From positions 1 through 17,349 of the forward strand of contig CALZBV010000023.1 in assembly GCA_945622055.1 (NCBI GenBank): a stretch of 17,349 nucleotides of DNA, written 5' to 3'. The DNA comes from an uncultured Clostridia bacterium (GTDB lineage: Bacteria > Bacillota > Clostridia > Lachnospirales > Lachnospiraceae). The notes under the pieces are model-generated. The model was given only the letters and a program-made list of their open reading frames with translations, did no database searches and was not told where the DNA came from. Shown one piece after another: positions 1 through 7,538 of the stretch (positions are counted from its first letter, which is position 1; each line of letters begins with the position of its first letter). The position numbers and the translations under genes were made by a program.

Positions 1-129
1 ATGAGGATGAGAGAGTATGTTTATACGTTAAAGCATATGGAGGAGCTGGAAACGGTTGTGCTCCCGGTAGGAGACGGGATGACCTTAAGTGTAAGGAAGG
101 GATTTGGAAATGAAGAGAAGGAAGCCTGA
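1..129 (+). CDS. trmR: C-terminal end of an O-methyltransferase, probably tRNA 5-hydroxyuridine methyltransferase TrmR (partial)
   Basis: The reading frame is open from the window edge and stops with TGA at 127-129, so only the last ~42 residues are visible. They include LPVGDGMTLSVRK, which resembles the C-terminal strand of class I SAM-dependent O-methyltransferases of the YrrM/TrmR type (LPxGDGlxxs). TrmR methylates 5-hydroxyuridine at the tRNA wobble position to 5-methoxyuridine. The SAM-binding part is outside the window, so identification rests on this short tail and on the next gene, a U32 protein, which repeats the Bacillus yrrM-yrrN-yrrO order. The ATG at position 1 is probably internal. 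The frame overlaps the next gene by 20 bases, suggesting translational coupling. Confidence 0.65.
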   Translation: MRMREYVYTLKHMEELETVVLPVGDGMTLSVRKGFGNEEKEA

Positions 130-1339
130 GCTTCTGCTTCCGGCAGGCAGTCCGGAGGTATTGAAGGTTGCAGTTTATTATGGGGCCGATGCGGTCTATA
201 TTGGCGGTGAAATGTACGGACTTCGCGCCAAGGCACACAATTTTACACCGGAGACAATGAAGGAGAGCATTGCGTTTGCACATGAACACGGGGTGAAGGT
301 ATATGTTACGGCCAACATTACGGCGCATAACCGTGACCTTGAGGGCGTGGAGAAGTATTTCGCAGAGCTTCGTGAGCTTCGTCCGGATGCACTTATTATA
401 TCCGATCCGGGAGTATTTGACATTGCAAAGGAAATCTGTCCGGAGATAGAACTGCATGTCAGCACGCAGGCTAACAACGTAAATTACCGGACGTACCGGT
501 TCTGGCATAATCTCGGGGCAAAGCGTGTTGTTTCGGCAAGGGAGCTTTCACTGAAGGAGATTGGACAGCTGAGGGAGAATATACCGGATGAGCTTGAAAT
601 AGAAACCTTTGTTCATGGGGCAATGTGCATTTCCTATTCCGGACGCTGCCTTTTAAGCAATTATTTTACCGGCAGGGATGCAAATCTCGGGGCATGCACC
701 CACCCGTGCCGCTGGAAGTACTATATCATGGAGGAGAGCAGACCGGGGGAGTATCTTCCGGTCTATGAAAATGAGCGTGGAACCTACATTTTCAACTCCA
801 GGGATTTGTGCATGATTGAGCATATTCCGGACCTGGTGGCAGCAGGAATCGACAGCTTTAAGATTGAAGGCCGTATGAAAACGGCGCTATATGTGGCAAC
901 GGTTGCACGTACGTACCGCATGGCAATTGATGATTATTTTGAATGTGAAGAAAAATACAGGGAACGTCTTCCGTATTATCGTGAGGAAATCTCAAAGTGT
1001 ACCTATCGAAGCTATACGACCGGATTTTTCTACGGAAAGCCGGGAGCGGATGCACAGGTATACGAAAATAATGATTATAACAAGGAATACACGTATCTTG
1101 GCTTCCCGCTTAAGGTAACCGGGGACGGAAGACTTTACATGGAACAGAGAAATAAGTTCTGTGTGGGAGATACCGTGGAGCTGATGGAATTTGACGGTGA
1201 GAGCAGGTATGCTACCGTGCTTGGAATTACAGATGACGAGGGGAATGAGATGGAGAGCTGTCCGCATCCGCAGCAGATGATTTACGTAAGGCTTACGGAA
1301 ACGGCGAAGCCCTGGACAATTCTTCGCAAGCGTGCGTGA
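110..1339 (+). CDS. trhP: Peptidase U32 family protein, probable tRNA hydroxylation protein (TrhP type)
   Basis: This 409-residue protein carries the U32 signature at residues 165-182 (E-x-F-x-H-G-A-M-C ... G-R-C) followed by ACTHPC. This gives four cysteines (C173, C180, C196, C200) in the arrangement expected to hold an iron-sulfur cluster in U32 proteins. The last ~90 residues fit the U32 C-terminal beta domain. Despite the peptidase name, characterised relatives (TrhP, RlhA, UbiU/V) are hydroxylases; TrhP makes 5-hydroxyuridine on tRNA using prephenate. The preceding TrmR-like gene supports this over a collagenase role. Length fits the YrrO class (about 420). The ATG at 110 is preferred over an in-frame TTG at 104 because AAGGAAGG lies 9-10 bases before the ATG but only about 3 before the TTG. 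Confidence 0.85.
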   Translation: MKRRKPELLLPAGSPEVLKVAVYYGADAVYIGGEMYGLRAKAHNFTPETMKESIAFAHEHGVKVYVTANITAHNRDLEGVEKYFAELRELRPDALIISDPGVFDIAKEICPEIELHVSTQANNVNYRTYRFWHNLGAKRVVSARELSLKEIGQLRENIPDELEIETFVHGAMCISYSGRCLLSNYFTGRDANLGACTHPCRWKYYIMEESRPGEYLPVYENERGTYIFNSRDLCMIEHIPDLVAAGIDSFKIEGRMKTALYVATVARTYRMAIDDYFECEEKYRERLPYYREEISKCTYRSYTTGFFYGKPGADAQVYENNDYNKEYTYLGFPLKVTGDGRLYMEQRNKFCVGDTVELMEFDGESRYATVLGITDDEGNEMESCPHPQQMIYVRLTETAKPWTILRKRA

Positions 1340-1489
1340 TTCGAAAGTGTGCGTAGCGTGACAGAAGGCGGAAGAAGCTTGTCCGGAGTTTTTTGCAGCT
1401 TTTCCGGCAGCGGGGAAAAATAAAATGCGACAGGCACGGGTCAGGTTTGTGCGTCATAGTCTGTTAGAAAGAACGGACGGAGGCGTGAG

Positions 1490-2122
1490 GTGCTTACTTT
1501 TCCGAAACCGCTTGACGCGAAAGAGGAGGACCGGCTGATTGCCGAATTTCGGCAGGGAAAGGAAGAGGCAAGAGGGCTGCTCATTGAGCATAACCTTCGT
1601 CTGGTTGCGCATATTGTAAAGAAATACCTACAACCGGATAAGGATAATGAGGATTTGATTTCCATTGGTTGTGTGGGTCTGATAAAGGCAGTGGATTCCT
1701 TTGATGAAACGAAGGGAATCCGGCTTGGAACGTATGCGGCGCGCTGCATCGAAAATGAACTGCTGATGTTTTTCCGTGCCGGGAAAAAGTCGGCGCGTGA
1801 GGTTTATCTGAATGATCCGATCGGGACGGACAAAGAGGGAAATGCGATTTGTCTGTTGGAAATATTGGAAACAGAGGATGAGGATTATTCTGAGGCAACA
1901 GAAAAGAAGGAAAAGCTGCGACTGCTGCCGGATATGATTGCTTCTGTTTTGGAAGAACGGGAGCGGGAGATTATCCTGCTCAGATATGGACTTGGTGGCA
2001 GAAGAGAACAGACGCAGCGTGAGGTTGCAGAGCTCCTGGGGATTAGCAGGAGTTATGTATCCAGAATTGAGAAAAAAGCACTTCGTAAGCTCTATGAGGA
2101 GTTTGCAAGGCATGAGAGCTGA
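1490..2122 (+). CDS. sigK: Sporulation sigma factor, SigK type, without pro-sequence
   Basis: A 210-residue sigma-70 family factor. Region 2 contains LIEHNLRLVAHIVKKY, EDLISIGCVGLIKAV and TYAARCIENELLM. Region 4 ends with TQREVAELLGISRSYVSRIEKKAL, the helix-turn-helix typical of SigE/SigK. The linker DPIGTDKEGNAICLLEIL is SigK-like. SigK drives late mother-cell gene expression in sporulation. Start is GTG 1490 with GGAGG 7 bases upstream. An in-frame TAG at 1457-1459 limits any N-terminal extension to about ten residues, so the hydrophobic pro-sequence found in Bacillus pro-SigK cannot be present. The ORF is whole, with no skin-type interruption. SigE or a non-sporulation paralogue is possible but less likely. 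Its stop overlaps the next start. Confidence 0.8.
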   Translation: MLTFPKPLDAKEEDRLIAEFRQGKEEARGLLIEHNLRLVAHIVKKYLQPDKDNEDLISIGCVGLIKAVDSFDETKGIRLGTYAARCIENELLMFFRAGKKSAREVYLNDPIGTDKEGNAICLLEILETEDEDYSEATEKKEKLRLLPDMIASVLEEREREIILLRYGLGGRREQTQREVAELLGISRSYVSRIEKKALRKLYEEFARHES

Positions 2123-3582
2123 TGGCAAAGGAGGACAGGTGCGTGACGCTTATACAACGGTTGCAGCAGTACAACAGGACAATGCTTCCGCTTCATATGC
2201 CGGGGCATAAGAGAAATACCGCCCTGTCCGGTAAGGGCGGATACTTGGAAATGCTCTGTGCCGACTGCGATATCACGGAGATTGCAGGCTTTGATAATCT
2301 GGCAGAATCCTGCGGGATTCTGGAGGAAATTAAGGAACGCGCAGCAAGGCTTTGGAAGAGTGACCGGACAGAGCTGTTGGTAAACGGAAGTACGGTTGGA
2401 ATTCTGGCGTCCATTCACGCGGCAGTTCCAAAAGGCGGAACGGTAATTGCAGCCAGAAACTGTCATAAATCCGTTTATAACGGACTTTCTCTGGTGCAGG
2501 CCAAAACAGTCTATTTAATGCCGGAAACGGATGCTGAGACCGGAATCTGCGGAAGGATTACCTCCGAGCAGGTTTCGGAGGCGCTTACGCTGCATCCGGA
2601 GGCGTCGCTGGTGATTCTTACGAGTCCGACCTATGAAGGAGTGGTTAGTGACATAGAGACGATTTGTGCGATTTCTCATGCGGCAGGGGTACCGGTTCTG
2701 GTAGATTCCGCGCATGGTGCGCATTATGGTTTTGGAGCGTTTCCGAAGGGCGCTGTGGCGTGTGGAGCGGATTTGGTCGTGCAAAGCCTTCATAAGACAC
2801 TTCCGAGCCTGACGCAGACGGCACTTTTGCATTACAGGCACTGCGGGCTGCTTTCGGAAGGGTGCGCAAAACGATTGGAACAGGCAAGAATCTCGTCTGC
2901 CCTGAACCTGTTTCAGACGAGCAGTCCATCCTATCTTTTACTGGCATCCATTGAGGGATGTATCGATCTTTTGGAACACGAAGGCAGGAGGATATTCTCT
3001 GAATGGGAGGAGGCACTTTCCTGCTTTTGGGCAGAAACAAAAGAGTTAAAGCACCTTAAGGTGTTGGCTCTGCGGGATAATATGATTCCGGAGGGAATGA
3101 ATGATAAGCTGGTTGTGTCGGTTGCAAATTGCAATCTGACGGGACCGCAGCTGATGGACAGGCTGCGAAGGGAGTACCGGATGGAACCGGAAATGTGTGC
3201 GGAGAGGTACTGCATTGCAATGACGGGACCGGGAGACACGAAGGAGTCATTGCAACGGTTTGCAAAGGCGCTTTGTGAGATTGATGCAACGCTGGAAAAC
3301 AAAACACCGAAGAGCTATTTGCCACTACCGGTGCCAAAGGTGGTATTGCCGATATCGGAAGCATCGGAGTGCGAATGGGAGAACTGTTACCTTTCAAACG
3401 CGGTCGGACGGGTTTCTGCGGAAACGGTTTTTGCCTATCCGCCGGGCATACCGCTTCTTGTGATGGGAGAGAGGATAACCAAAGAGGTGCTTGAGTTTTT
3501 TTCACAAAAGGAAGCAGCGGGGCTTGTGCTTCACGGCTGCAACGGAGAGATTGGAAGGACACTCAGGGTAAGGAGGGAATAA
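2122..3582 (+). CDS. Orn/Lys/Arg decarboxylase family, PLP-dependent (SpeA/YaaO type)
   Basis: This 486-residue protein has fold-type I PLP enzyme features of the Orn/Lys/Arg decarboxylase major domain: LPLHMPGHKRN near the N-terminus (~22-32), NGSTVGILA (~89-97), the DSAHGAH cofactor-binding motif at 195-201 and SLHKTLPSLTQ with Schiff-base Lys at K225. A smaller C-terminal domain (ending PPGIPLLVMGERI...) matches the family. The short form (~490 residues) resembles Bacillus SpeA/YaaO rather than the ~700-residue inducible enzymes. The substrate (arginine, lysine or ornithine) cannot be told from sequence alone; a role in polyamine supply is likely. The ATG overlaps the SigK stop as TGATG and lacks a well-spaced Shine-Dalgarno, so translation is probably coupled to sigK. 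Confidence 0.85.
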   Translation: MAKEDRCVTLIQRLQQYNRTMLPLHMPGHKRNTALSGKGGYLEMLCADCDITEIAGFDNLAESCGILEEIKERAARLWKSDRTELLVNGSTVGILASIHAAVPKGGTVIAARNCHKSVYNGLSLVQAKTVYLMPETDAETGICGRITSEQVSEALTLHPEASLVILTSPTYEGVVSDIETICAISHAAGVPVLVDSAHGAHYGFGAFPKGAVACGADLVVQSLHKTLPSLTQTALLHYRHCGLLSEGCAKRLEQARISSALNLFQTSSPSYLLLASIEGCIDLLEHEGRRIFSEWEEALSCFWAETKELKHLKVLALRDNMIPEGMNDKLVVSVANCNLTGPQLMDRLRREYRMEPEMCAERYCIAMTGPGDTKESLQRFAKALCEIDATLENKTPKSYLPLPVPKVVLPISEASECEWENCYLSNAVGRVSAETVFAYPPGIPLLVMGERITKEVLEFFSQKEAAGLVLHGCNGEIGRTLRVRRE

Positions 3583-3625
3583 AAAGCTTTCCGGGGAAGC
3601 ATAAATTTGCAAAAGGAGGGTAGCC

Positions 3626-5512
3626 ATGGATATTACAAAGGAGATTGAACAATGTACCAAAAAGCTGATTGAGAATCTGATGGCTGAGGCAGAGTGGAAC
3701 GATAAAATGTTGCAACCGCGGGAGCAGGATGAATGGATCTCACTTGTAAAGGAACGCTCGCAGGCGATTCGCGGATTTTTTGAGGAAAATGAAGTACTCA
3801 TCAGTAAGTTACGAAAATATTGCGCCATGCCGAAGGACAAAGCGCTCGCAGATGCTTTGTTTGAATCGGCCCGTTCGATGGTGTTACAGGGAAGACTCGA
3901 TCCGAGAATCATTTCTGAGGTCAGCGAATCGGTTATTGAATATTATATTGATAACGGGGATGACGAGACTGCTATCATAGGAATTTCAATCCGGAATGCC
4001 TGCCTGCTTGACAGCTATACCAGAGCCAAAGTACTGTTTCCGTTTGAAGAGCTGGAAGCGGCGTATCGATGGATCATAGGGCATAAGGAGTGCTATGAGC
4101 AGCTGCAGAATGTGAAGGCGAGAAGAAACATATTTTATGCTTACCAGAATCTGATTATGGCTTATATGCTGGATATCAGCGAAGAAAGACTCATGAAGGC
4201 CTTTGACTGTTTAGAGGAGGTAAAGGAGCTGTGGAGTCGTCCGTCTGTTCGGGCGATGGATGGAAACGATCCGGAAATTCCGTACATTGTGGATGACCTT
4301 CTTTTTTCGGAACCGGTTGAAATTGATAATTTACTTTTTGAAAGTGAACGTGTGAAAAAGAAGCTTCTGCTTATGCTGGAATGTTATCTGGAGGAACATC
4401 AGGCTGAGGATAACTGGAAAGAGAAACTAAAGGAGGAAATGATTCGGATACGTCTGAGAGAGCAACGGGGAGAATGTAGCACATGGGAAGCCGTAAAGCA
4501 CATAGAAAGCTTAATGGAGCAGCTCCCTAAGGTTGATTGGGAGCTGGATATTGTTCAGAGTCAGGAGGTATTGTTGTATTTTTCCTATTGCTATATTATA
4601 GCGATGCGGATTCTGACGAGACGAAAGCTTCATTCTGAGGAAAGTGAGCAGGTTACAAGAAAGATGCTTTCGATGTTTCATCAGGTGGTGGACCATATCC
4701 CGTACAGTTATCTGAATTCTTATGTGAATGAAGTGTTTCAGAGTATTTTCGGCACCACGGTTTTGAATCTTTCCGATGCAAAAGAGGTGGAACAGCTGAT
4801 TTATGAGCTGTTGATTTACCGACAGCCGTCCACCTACCTTCATTCCCAGATGGTAGAGCGAATCGCCGTAAGTATCGCAAAGGAGCTGATTGCGCGGAGC
4901 CCTGAGCTGTTTTGCAGGATTCCGGGATTTTCTTCGGCGGATATCGTGCGGGAAAAGAAGGAAGAGCTGCTTTCCTATATTGCGGAATGTGCCCGTCTTC
5001 ACGATATCGGTAAATGCTTTGTGACGACGGTCATTATGCGCCAGTCCAGAAAGATTACAAATGATGAATTCCGCTGTATCCGCGAGCATCCGAAGCTTGG
5101 TCTTACTTTACTGGAAAAGAATCCGTTGTTTGCCCAATATATCGATATCATCCGGGGACATCATAAAACCTATGACGGAATGGGTGGGTATCCGGAGGAT
5201 TTTGATCATACCGCATCGCCTTACCGCTTTGTCATTGAACTGATTTCCATCAGTGATGCCATTGACGCTGCTACGGATATTTTGGGAAGAAACTATGCAA
5301 AGGGCAAGGATTTTTATAAGCTGCTTACGGAGCTTCAGGACGGAGCAGGCTCCCGTTACAATCCGGATATTGTCAGAATCCTGTCTGAATCCGAAGAGCT
5401 TCAGAAGGAGATTGCAGCATATACCGGAGCGAAGCGGATGGAGTATTGCTATGAGGCGTACAGAAGATGTCTGCACTTTGACGAAAAACTTCCAAAGGAT
5501 TCGAAGAACTGA
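3626..5512 (+). CDS. Large HD-GYP-domain protein, putative cyclic-di-GMP phosphodiesterase
   Basis: 628 residues with AAAGGAGG 8 bases before the ATG. The first ~440 residues are charged, predicted mostly helical, without obvious membrane segments or a recognised sensor domain. The C-terminal ~180 residues form an HD-GYP-like domain: LHDIGK (H459, D460), EHPKLG (H488), GHHKTYDGMGGYP (HH512-513, D517) and SISDAIDAATD (D544, D547). All metal-ligand positions of the HD-GYP fold are present, so hydrolysis of a cyclic dinucleotide, classically c-di-GMP, is plausible. The GYP loop reads DGMGGYP, one glycine longer than the canonical DGxGYP. It follows the decarboxylase by 43 bases and probably shares its transcript. 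No partner cyclase is visible in the window. Confidence 0.75.
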   Translation: MDITKEIEQCTKKLIENLMAEAEWNDKMLQPREQDEWISLVKERSQAIRGFFEENEVLISKLRKYCAMPKDKALADALFESARSMVLQGRLDPRIISEVSESVIEYYIDNGDDETAIIGISIRNACLLDSYTRAKVLFPFEELEAAYRWIIGHKECYEQLQNVKARRNIFYAYQNLIMAYMLDISEERLMKAFDCLEEVKELWSRPSVRAMDGNDPEIPYIVDDLLFSEPVEIDNLLFESERVKKKLLLMLECYLEEHQAEDNWKEKLKEEMIRIRLREQRGECSTWEAVKHIESLMEQLPKVDWELDIVQSQEVLLYFSYCYIIAMRILTRRKLHSEESEQVTRKMLSMFHQVVDHIPYSYLNSYVNEVFQSIFGTTVLNLSDAKEVEQLIYELLIYRQPSTYLHSQMVERIAVSIAKELIARSPELFCRIPGFSSADIVREKKEELLSYIAECARLHDIGKCFVTTVIMRQSRKITNDEFRCIREHPKLGLTLLEKNPLFAQYIDIIRGHHKTYDGMGGYPEDFDHTASPYRFVIELISISDAIDAATDILGRNYAKGKDFYKLLTELQDGAGSRYNPDIVRILSESEELQKEIAAYTGAKRMEYCYEAYRRCLHFDEKLPKDSKN

Positions 5513-5576
5513 TTTTATTATTCTTTTGGTACAGGGAATCAGCGTGCACAGCATGTTAAATTCGGAGAAGTAATTA

Positions 5577-5606
5577 TTGACAAACTTCCTGTTTTTAGTC
5601 TATAAT
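5577..5606 (+). promoter_or_regulatory. Consensus sigma-A promoter of the SCIFF gene
   Basis: TTGACA at 5577-5582 and TATAAT at 5601-5606 with an 18-base spacer; both hexamers match the consensus exactly. Transcription should start near 5613, about 35 bases before the precursor ATG. It is the strongest-looking promoter in the window, consistent with high expression of a RiPP precursor. Confidence 0.88.
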
Positions 5607-5647
5607 AGGGAAAGTGAAACAGAATGAATTACATAAAGGAGATTGTT

Positions 5648-5917
5648 ATGAGCAGAATCAATACACTGAATACGAGAAACTTGGGAACCAGCCTTATGGA
5701 CGGTGGCTGTGGTGAGTGCCAGACCTCCTGTCAGTCTGCATGCAAGACCTCTTGTGGTGTTGCAAACCAGCCGTGTGAGAACACCCACATCAAGACCTTA
5801 AATACCCGCAGCCTTTCCGGCAGCCTTGCTGATGGCGGTTGTGGTGAGTGCCAGACCTCCTGTCAGTCTGCATGCAAGACCTCTTGTGGTGTTGCAAATC
5901 AGCCGTGTGAGCGCTAA
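5648..5917 (+). CDS. scfA: Tandem (double) SCIFF ranthipeptide precursor
   Basis: An 89-residue peptide made of two successive SCIFF (six cysteines in forty-five) units. Unit 1 is residues 1-45 and unit 2 residues 46-89. Each has a leader-like stretch with TLNTRxLxxSL, then a core starting GGCGECQTSCQSAC and ending NQPCE. Cysteines are at 21, 24, 28, 32, 36, 43 and again at 65, 68, 72, 76, 80, 87. SCIFF peptides are nearly universal in Clostridia and are modified by a radical SAM maturase (encoded next) that forms a Cys-to-Thr thioether; the mature function is unknown. The residue after the fifth Cys, Thr37 in the characterised peptide as recalled, is Gly in both units (G37, G81). Start is ATG 5648 with AAAGGAGA 6 bases before it; an upstream in-frame ATG at 5624 lacks this spacing. 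Confidence 0.93.
   Translation: MSRINTLNTRNLGTSLMDGGCGECQTSCQSACKTSCGVANQPCENTHIKTLNTRSLSGSLADGGCGECQTSCQSACKTSCGVANQPCER
5708..5779 (+). repeat. SCIFF core direct repeat, copy 1
   Basis: 72 bases encoding the first six-Cys core (residues 21-44). It is repeated 132 bases downstream with a single mismatch (C at 5767, T at 5899). The first 59 bases are identical between copies. Confidence 0.95.
5840..5911 (+). repeat. SCIFF core direct repeat, copy 2
   Basis: Second copy of the 72-base core segment (residues 65-88). The leader-encoding DNA before it differs at many positions from that before copy 1, so homogeneity is confined to the core. Confidence 0.95.
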
Positions 5918-5936
5918 GTACTTATCTGGACGGATG

Positions 5937-5973
5937 TACCGCCGGATCCCTTCCCGGAACCGGCGGTATTTTT
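5937..5973 (+). terminator. Rho-independent terminator after the SCIFF precursor
   Basis: Arms TACCGCCGG (5937-5945) and CCGGCGGTA (5960-5968) form a perfect 9-bp GC-rich stem with a 14-base loop, followed at once by TTTTT (5969-5973). It sits between precursor and maturase and probably causes partial termination, keeping the peptide in excess over the enzyme. Confidence 0.85.
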
Positions 5974-5990
5974 GCGTGATGGCAAAGTGA

Positions 5991-6094
5991 GCAAGATTTT
6001 ATGCCCGGAAGCTTGCTTCCAAGGGCATAAAATCTTGCGAACGCACCCACGACGAGCAACGAAGTTGCGAGTTGCGTGGGCAAGTGCGAAGCAC
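5991..6094. repeat. Compound palindromic element (three hairpins) between SCIFF and maturase
   Basis: The first inverted repeat has perfect 16-base arms, GCAAGATTTTATGCCC (5991-6006) and its complement (6023-6038), extended inside by GGAAG/CTTCC (6007-6011/6016-6020) with a CTTG loop. A second hairpin pairs CCCACG (6046-6051) with CGTGGG (6075-6080) and GCAAC (6056-6060) with GTTGC (6064-6068) around a GAA loop. A third pairs GTGC (6084-6087) with GCAC (6091-6094), again with a GAA loop. No T-run follows, so it is not a simple terminator. It may be a dispersed palindromic (REP-like) repeat or a structured leader of the maturase mRNA; the sequence alone cannot decide. Confidence 0.7.
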
Positions 6095-6154
6095 GGGCCA
6101 ATATGTTTTTGTTTACAGTGTGACAGGAGAGAAGAACCCGGAAAGGAGTTTATT

Positions 6155-7525
6155 TTGATTCATCAGTATAAAATGAACGGCTACAATATCGTAATTGACG
6201 TATTTAGCGGAGCGATACATATTGTGGATGAAGTGGCATATGATGTCATTGAGTTATTTGAGAACCATACGAAAGAACAGATTGTTGCAGAGCTTACAAG
6301 GAAGTATGAAAAGCAGGAGCTTTCTGCAGCTGAAATTGAAGCCTGCATTCACGAGGTGGAGGCCTTAAAGGAATCAGGGCAGTTATTTACTGAGGATATC
6401 TATGCGGATAAGGCCGGTATGCTTAAGAAAAAGAACAATGTAATTAAGGCACTCTGCCTGCATGTGGCTCATACCTGTAACTTAAACTGCAGTTATTGCT
6501 TTGCTAGTCAGGGAAAGTACAGCGGAGAGCGTGCATTGATGTCATTTGAGGTTGGTAAGCGTGCGTTGGACTTTTTGATTGAAAATTCCGGAACACGTAC
6601 GAATCTTGAGGTGGATTTCTTCGGTGGTGAGCCACTGATGAACTGGGATGTCGTAAAGCAGCTGGTTGCGTACGGACGCAGCAGGGAAGAGGAGTGCCAT
6701 AAGAAATTCCGTTTTACTCTGACCACGAACGGTATGCTGATTGATGATGAGGTCATTGAATTTGCCAATAAAGAAATGCATAACGTGGTGCTTAGCTTAG
6801 ACGGCAGAAAAGAAATACATGACCATCTGCGTAAGAATTATGAGGGAAAGGGAAGCTATGATACCATCGTTCCGAAGTTTCAGAAGCTTGTGGAGAGCAG
6901 AGGCGGAAAGGGCTACTACATTCGTGGGACGTTTACACACAACAATGTGGATTTTACGAAGGATTTGTTTCATATGGCAGAGCTCGGCTTTGACCAGTTA
7001 AGTATGGAGCCGGTGGTTTGCGCACCGTCGGACCCGTATGCACTGACGGAGGAGGACCTTCCGGTACTGTTTGACCAGTATGAGCTTTTGGCGAAGGAAA
7101 TGATTCGCAGAAAGAAGGAAGGAAAGCCGCTTACCTTCTATCATTACATGATTGATCTTTCTCATGGGCCGTGCATTTACAAGCGTATTTCCGGTTGTGG
7201 TTCGGGAACGGAGTATCTGGCAGTTACCCCGTGGGGAGACCTATATCCGTGTCACCAGTTCGTTGGAGACGAAAAGTATCTGATGGGAAATGTATGGGAC
7301 GGCGTGACGAATCTCGCAATGCGGGAGAACTTCCAGAAGTGTAATGTTTATGCGAGAAAGGAATGTGAAAATTGCTGGGCAAAGCTGTATTGCTCCGGTG
7401 GTTGTGCAGCAAATGCCTATCATGCAACCGGTGAGATTACCGGAGTGTATGAGTATGGCTGTAAGCTGTTTAAAAAGCGCATGGAATGTGCCATCATGAT
7501 TCAGGCTGCGGAAGCAGACGAATAG
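6155..7525 (+). CDS. scfB: SCIFF peptide maturase, radical SAM/SPASM thioether-forming enzyme
   Basis: A 456-residue radical SAM protein. Residues 1-80 form the N-terminal peptide-recognition (RRE-like) region, beginning IHQYKMNGYNIVIDV as in SCIFF maturases. CNLNCSYC supplies the SAM-cluster cysteines C108, C112 and C115, followed by FFGGEPLMNW. The C-terminal SPASM region starts around C348 and C366 (GCGSGTEYLAV, YPCHQF) and continues with several cysteines in CENCW, YCSGGC and YGCKL to hold two auxiliary Fe-S clusters. It forms the thioether in the adjacent SCIFF peptide. The start is TTG 6155, 6 bases after AGGAG, giving the family N-terminus MIHQYK; the frame is open further upstream into the palindromic element, but that is not coding. 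No convincing promoter of its own was found, so it probably relies on read-through. Confidence 0.93.
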   Translation: MIHQYKMNGYNIVIDVFSGAIHIVDEVAYDVIELFENHTKEQIVAELTRKYEKQELSAAEIEACIHEVEALKESGQLFTEDIYADKAGMLKKKNNVIKALCLHVAHTCNLNCSYCFASQGKYSGERALMSFEVGKRALDFLIENSGTRTNLEVDFFGGEPLMNWDVVKQLVAYGRSREEECHKKFRFTLTTNGMLIDDEVIEFANKEMHNVVLSLDGRKEIHDHLRKNYEGKGSYDTIVPKFQKLVESRGGKGYYIRGTFTHNNVDFTKDLFHMAELGFDQLSMEPVVCAPSDPYALTEEDLPVLFDQYELLAKEMIRRKKEGKPLTFYHYMIDLSHGPCIYKRISGCGSGTEYLAVTPWGDLYPCHQFVGDEKYLMGNVWDGVTNLAMRENFQKCNVYARKECENCWAKLYCSGGCAANAYHATGEITGVYEYGCKLFKKRMECAIMIQAAEADE

Positions 7526-7538
7526 GAGAAAGGCTTGT

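Noticed and set aside
1340..1489. Promoter or terminator between the U32 gene and sigK
   Set aside because: TTGCAG (1393) and TAAAAT (1421) are 22 bases apart, too far for a sigma-A promoter, and the only hairpin (TTTTCC/GGAAAA) is weak; nothing can be called with confidence.
4511..5089. 192-residue minus-strand open frame inside the large HD-GYP gene
   Set aside because: Fully antisense to a gene with clear catalytic motifs, and no ribosome site or motif of its own was seen.
5972..6154. N-terminal extension of the maturase frame through the palindromic element
   Set aside because: The extension is encoded by hairpin DNA, has no ribosome site, and the family N-terminus (MIHQYK) begins exactly at TTG 6155 after AGGAG.
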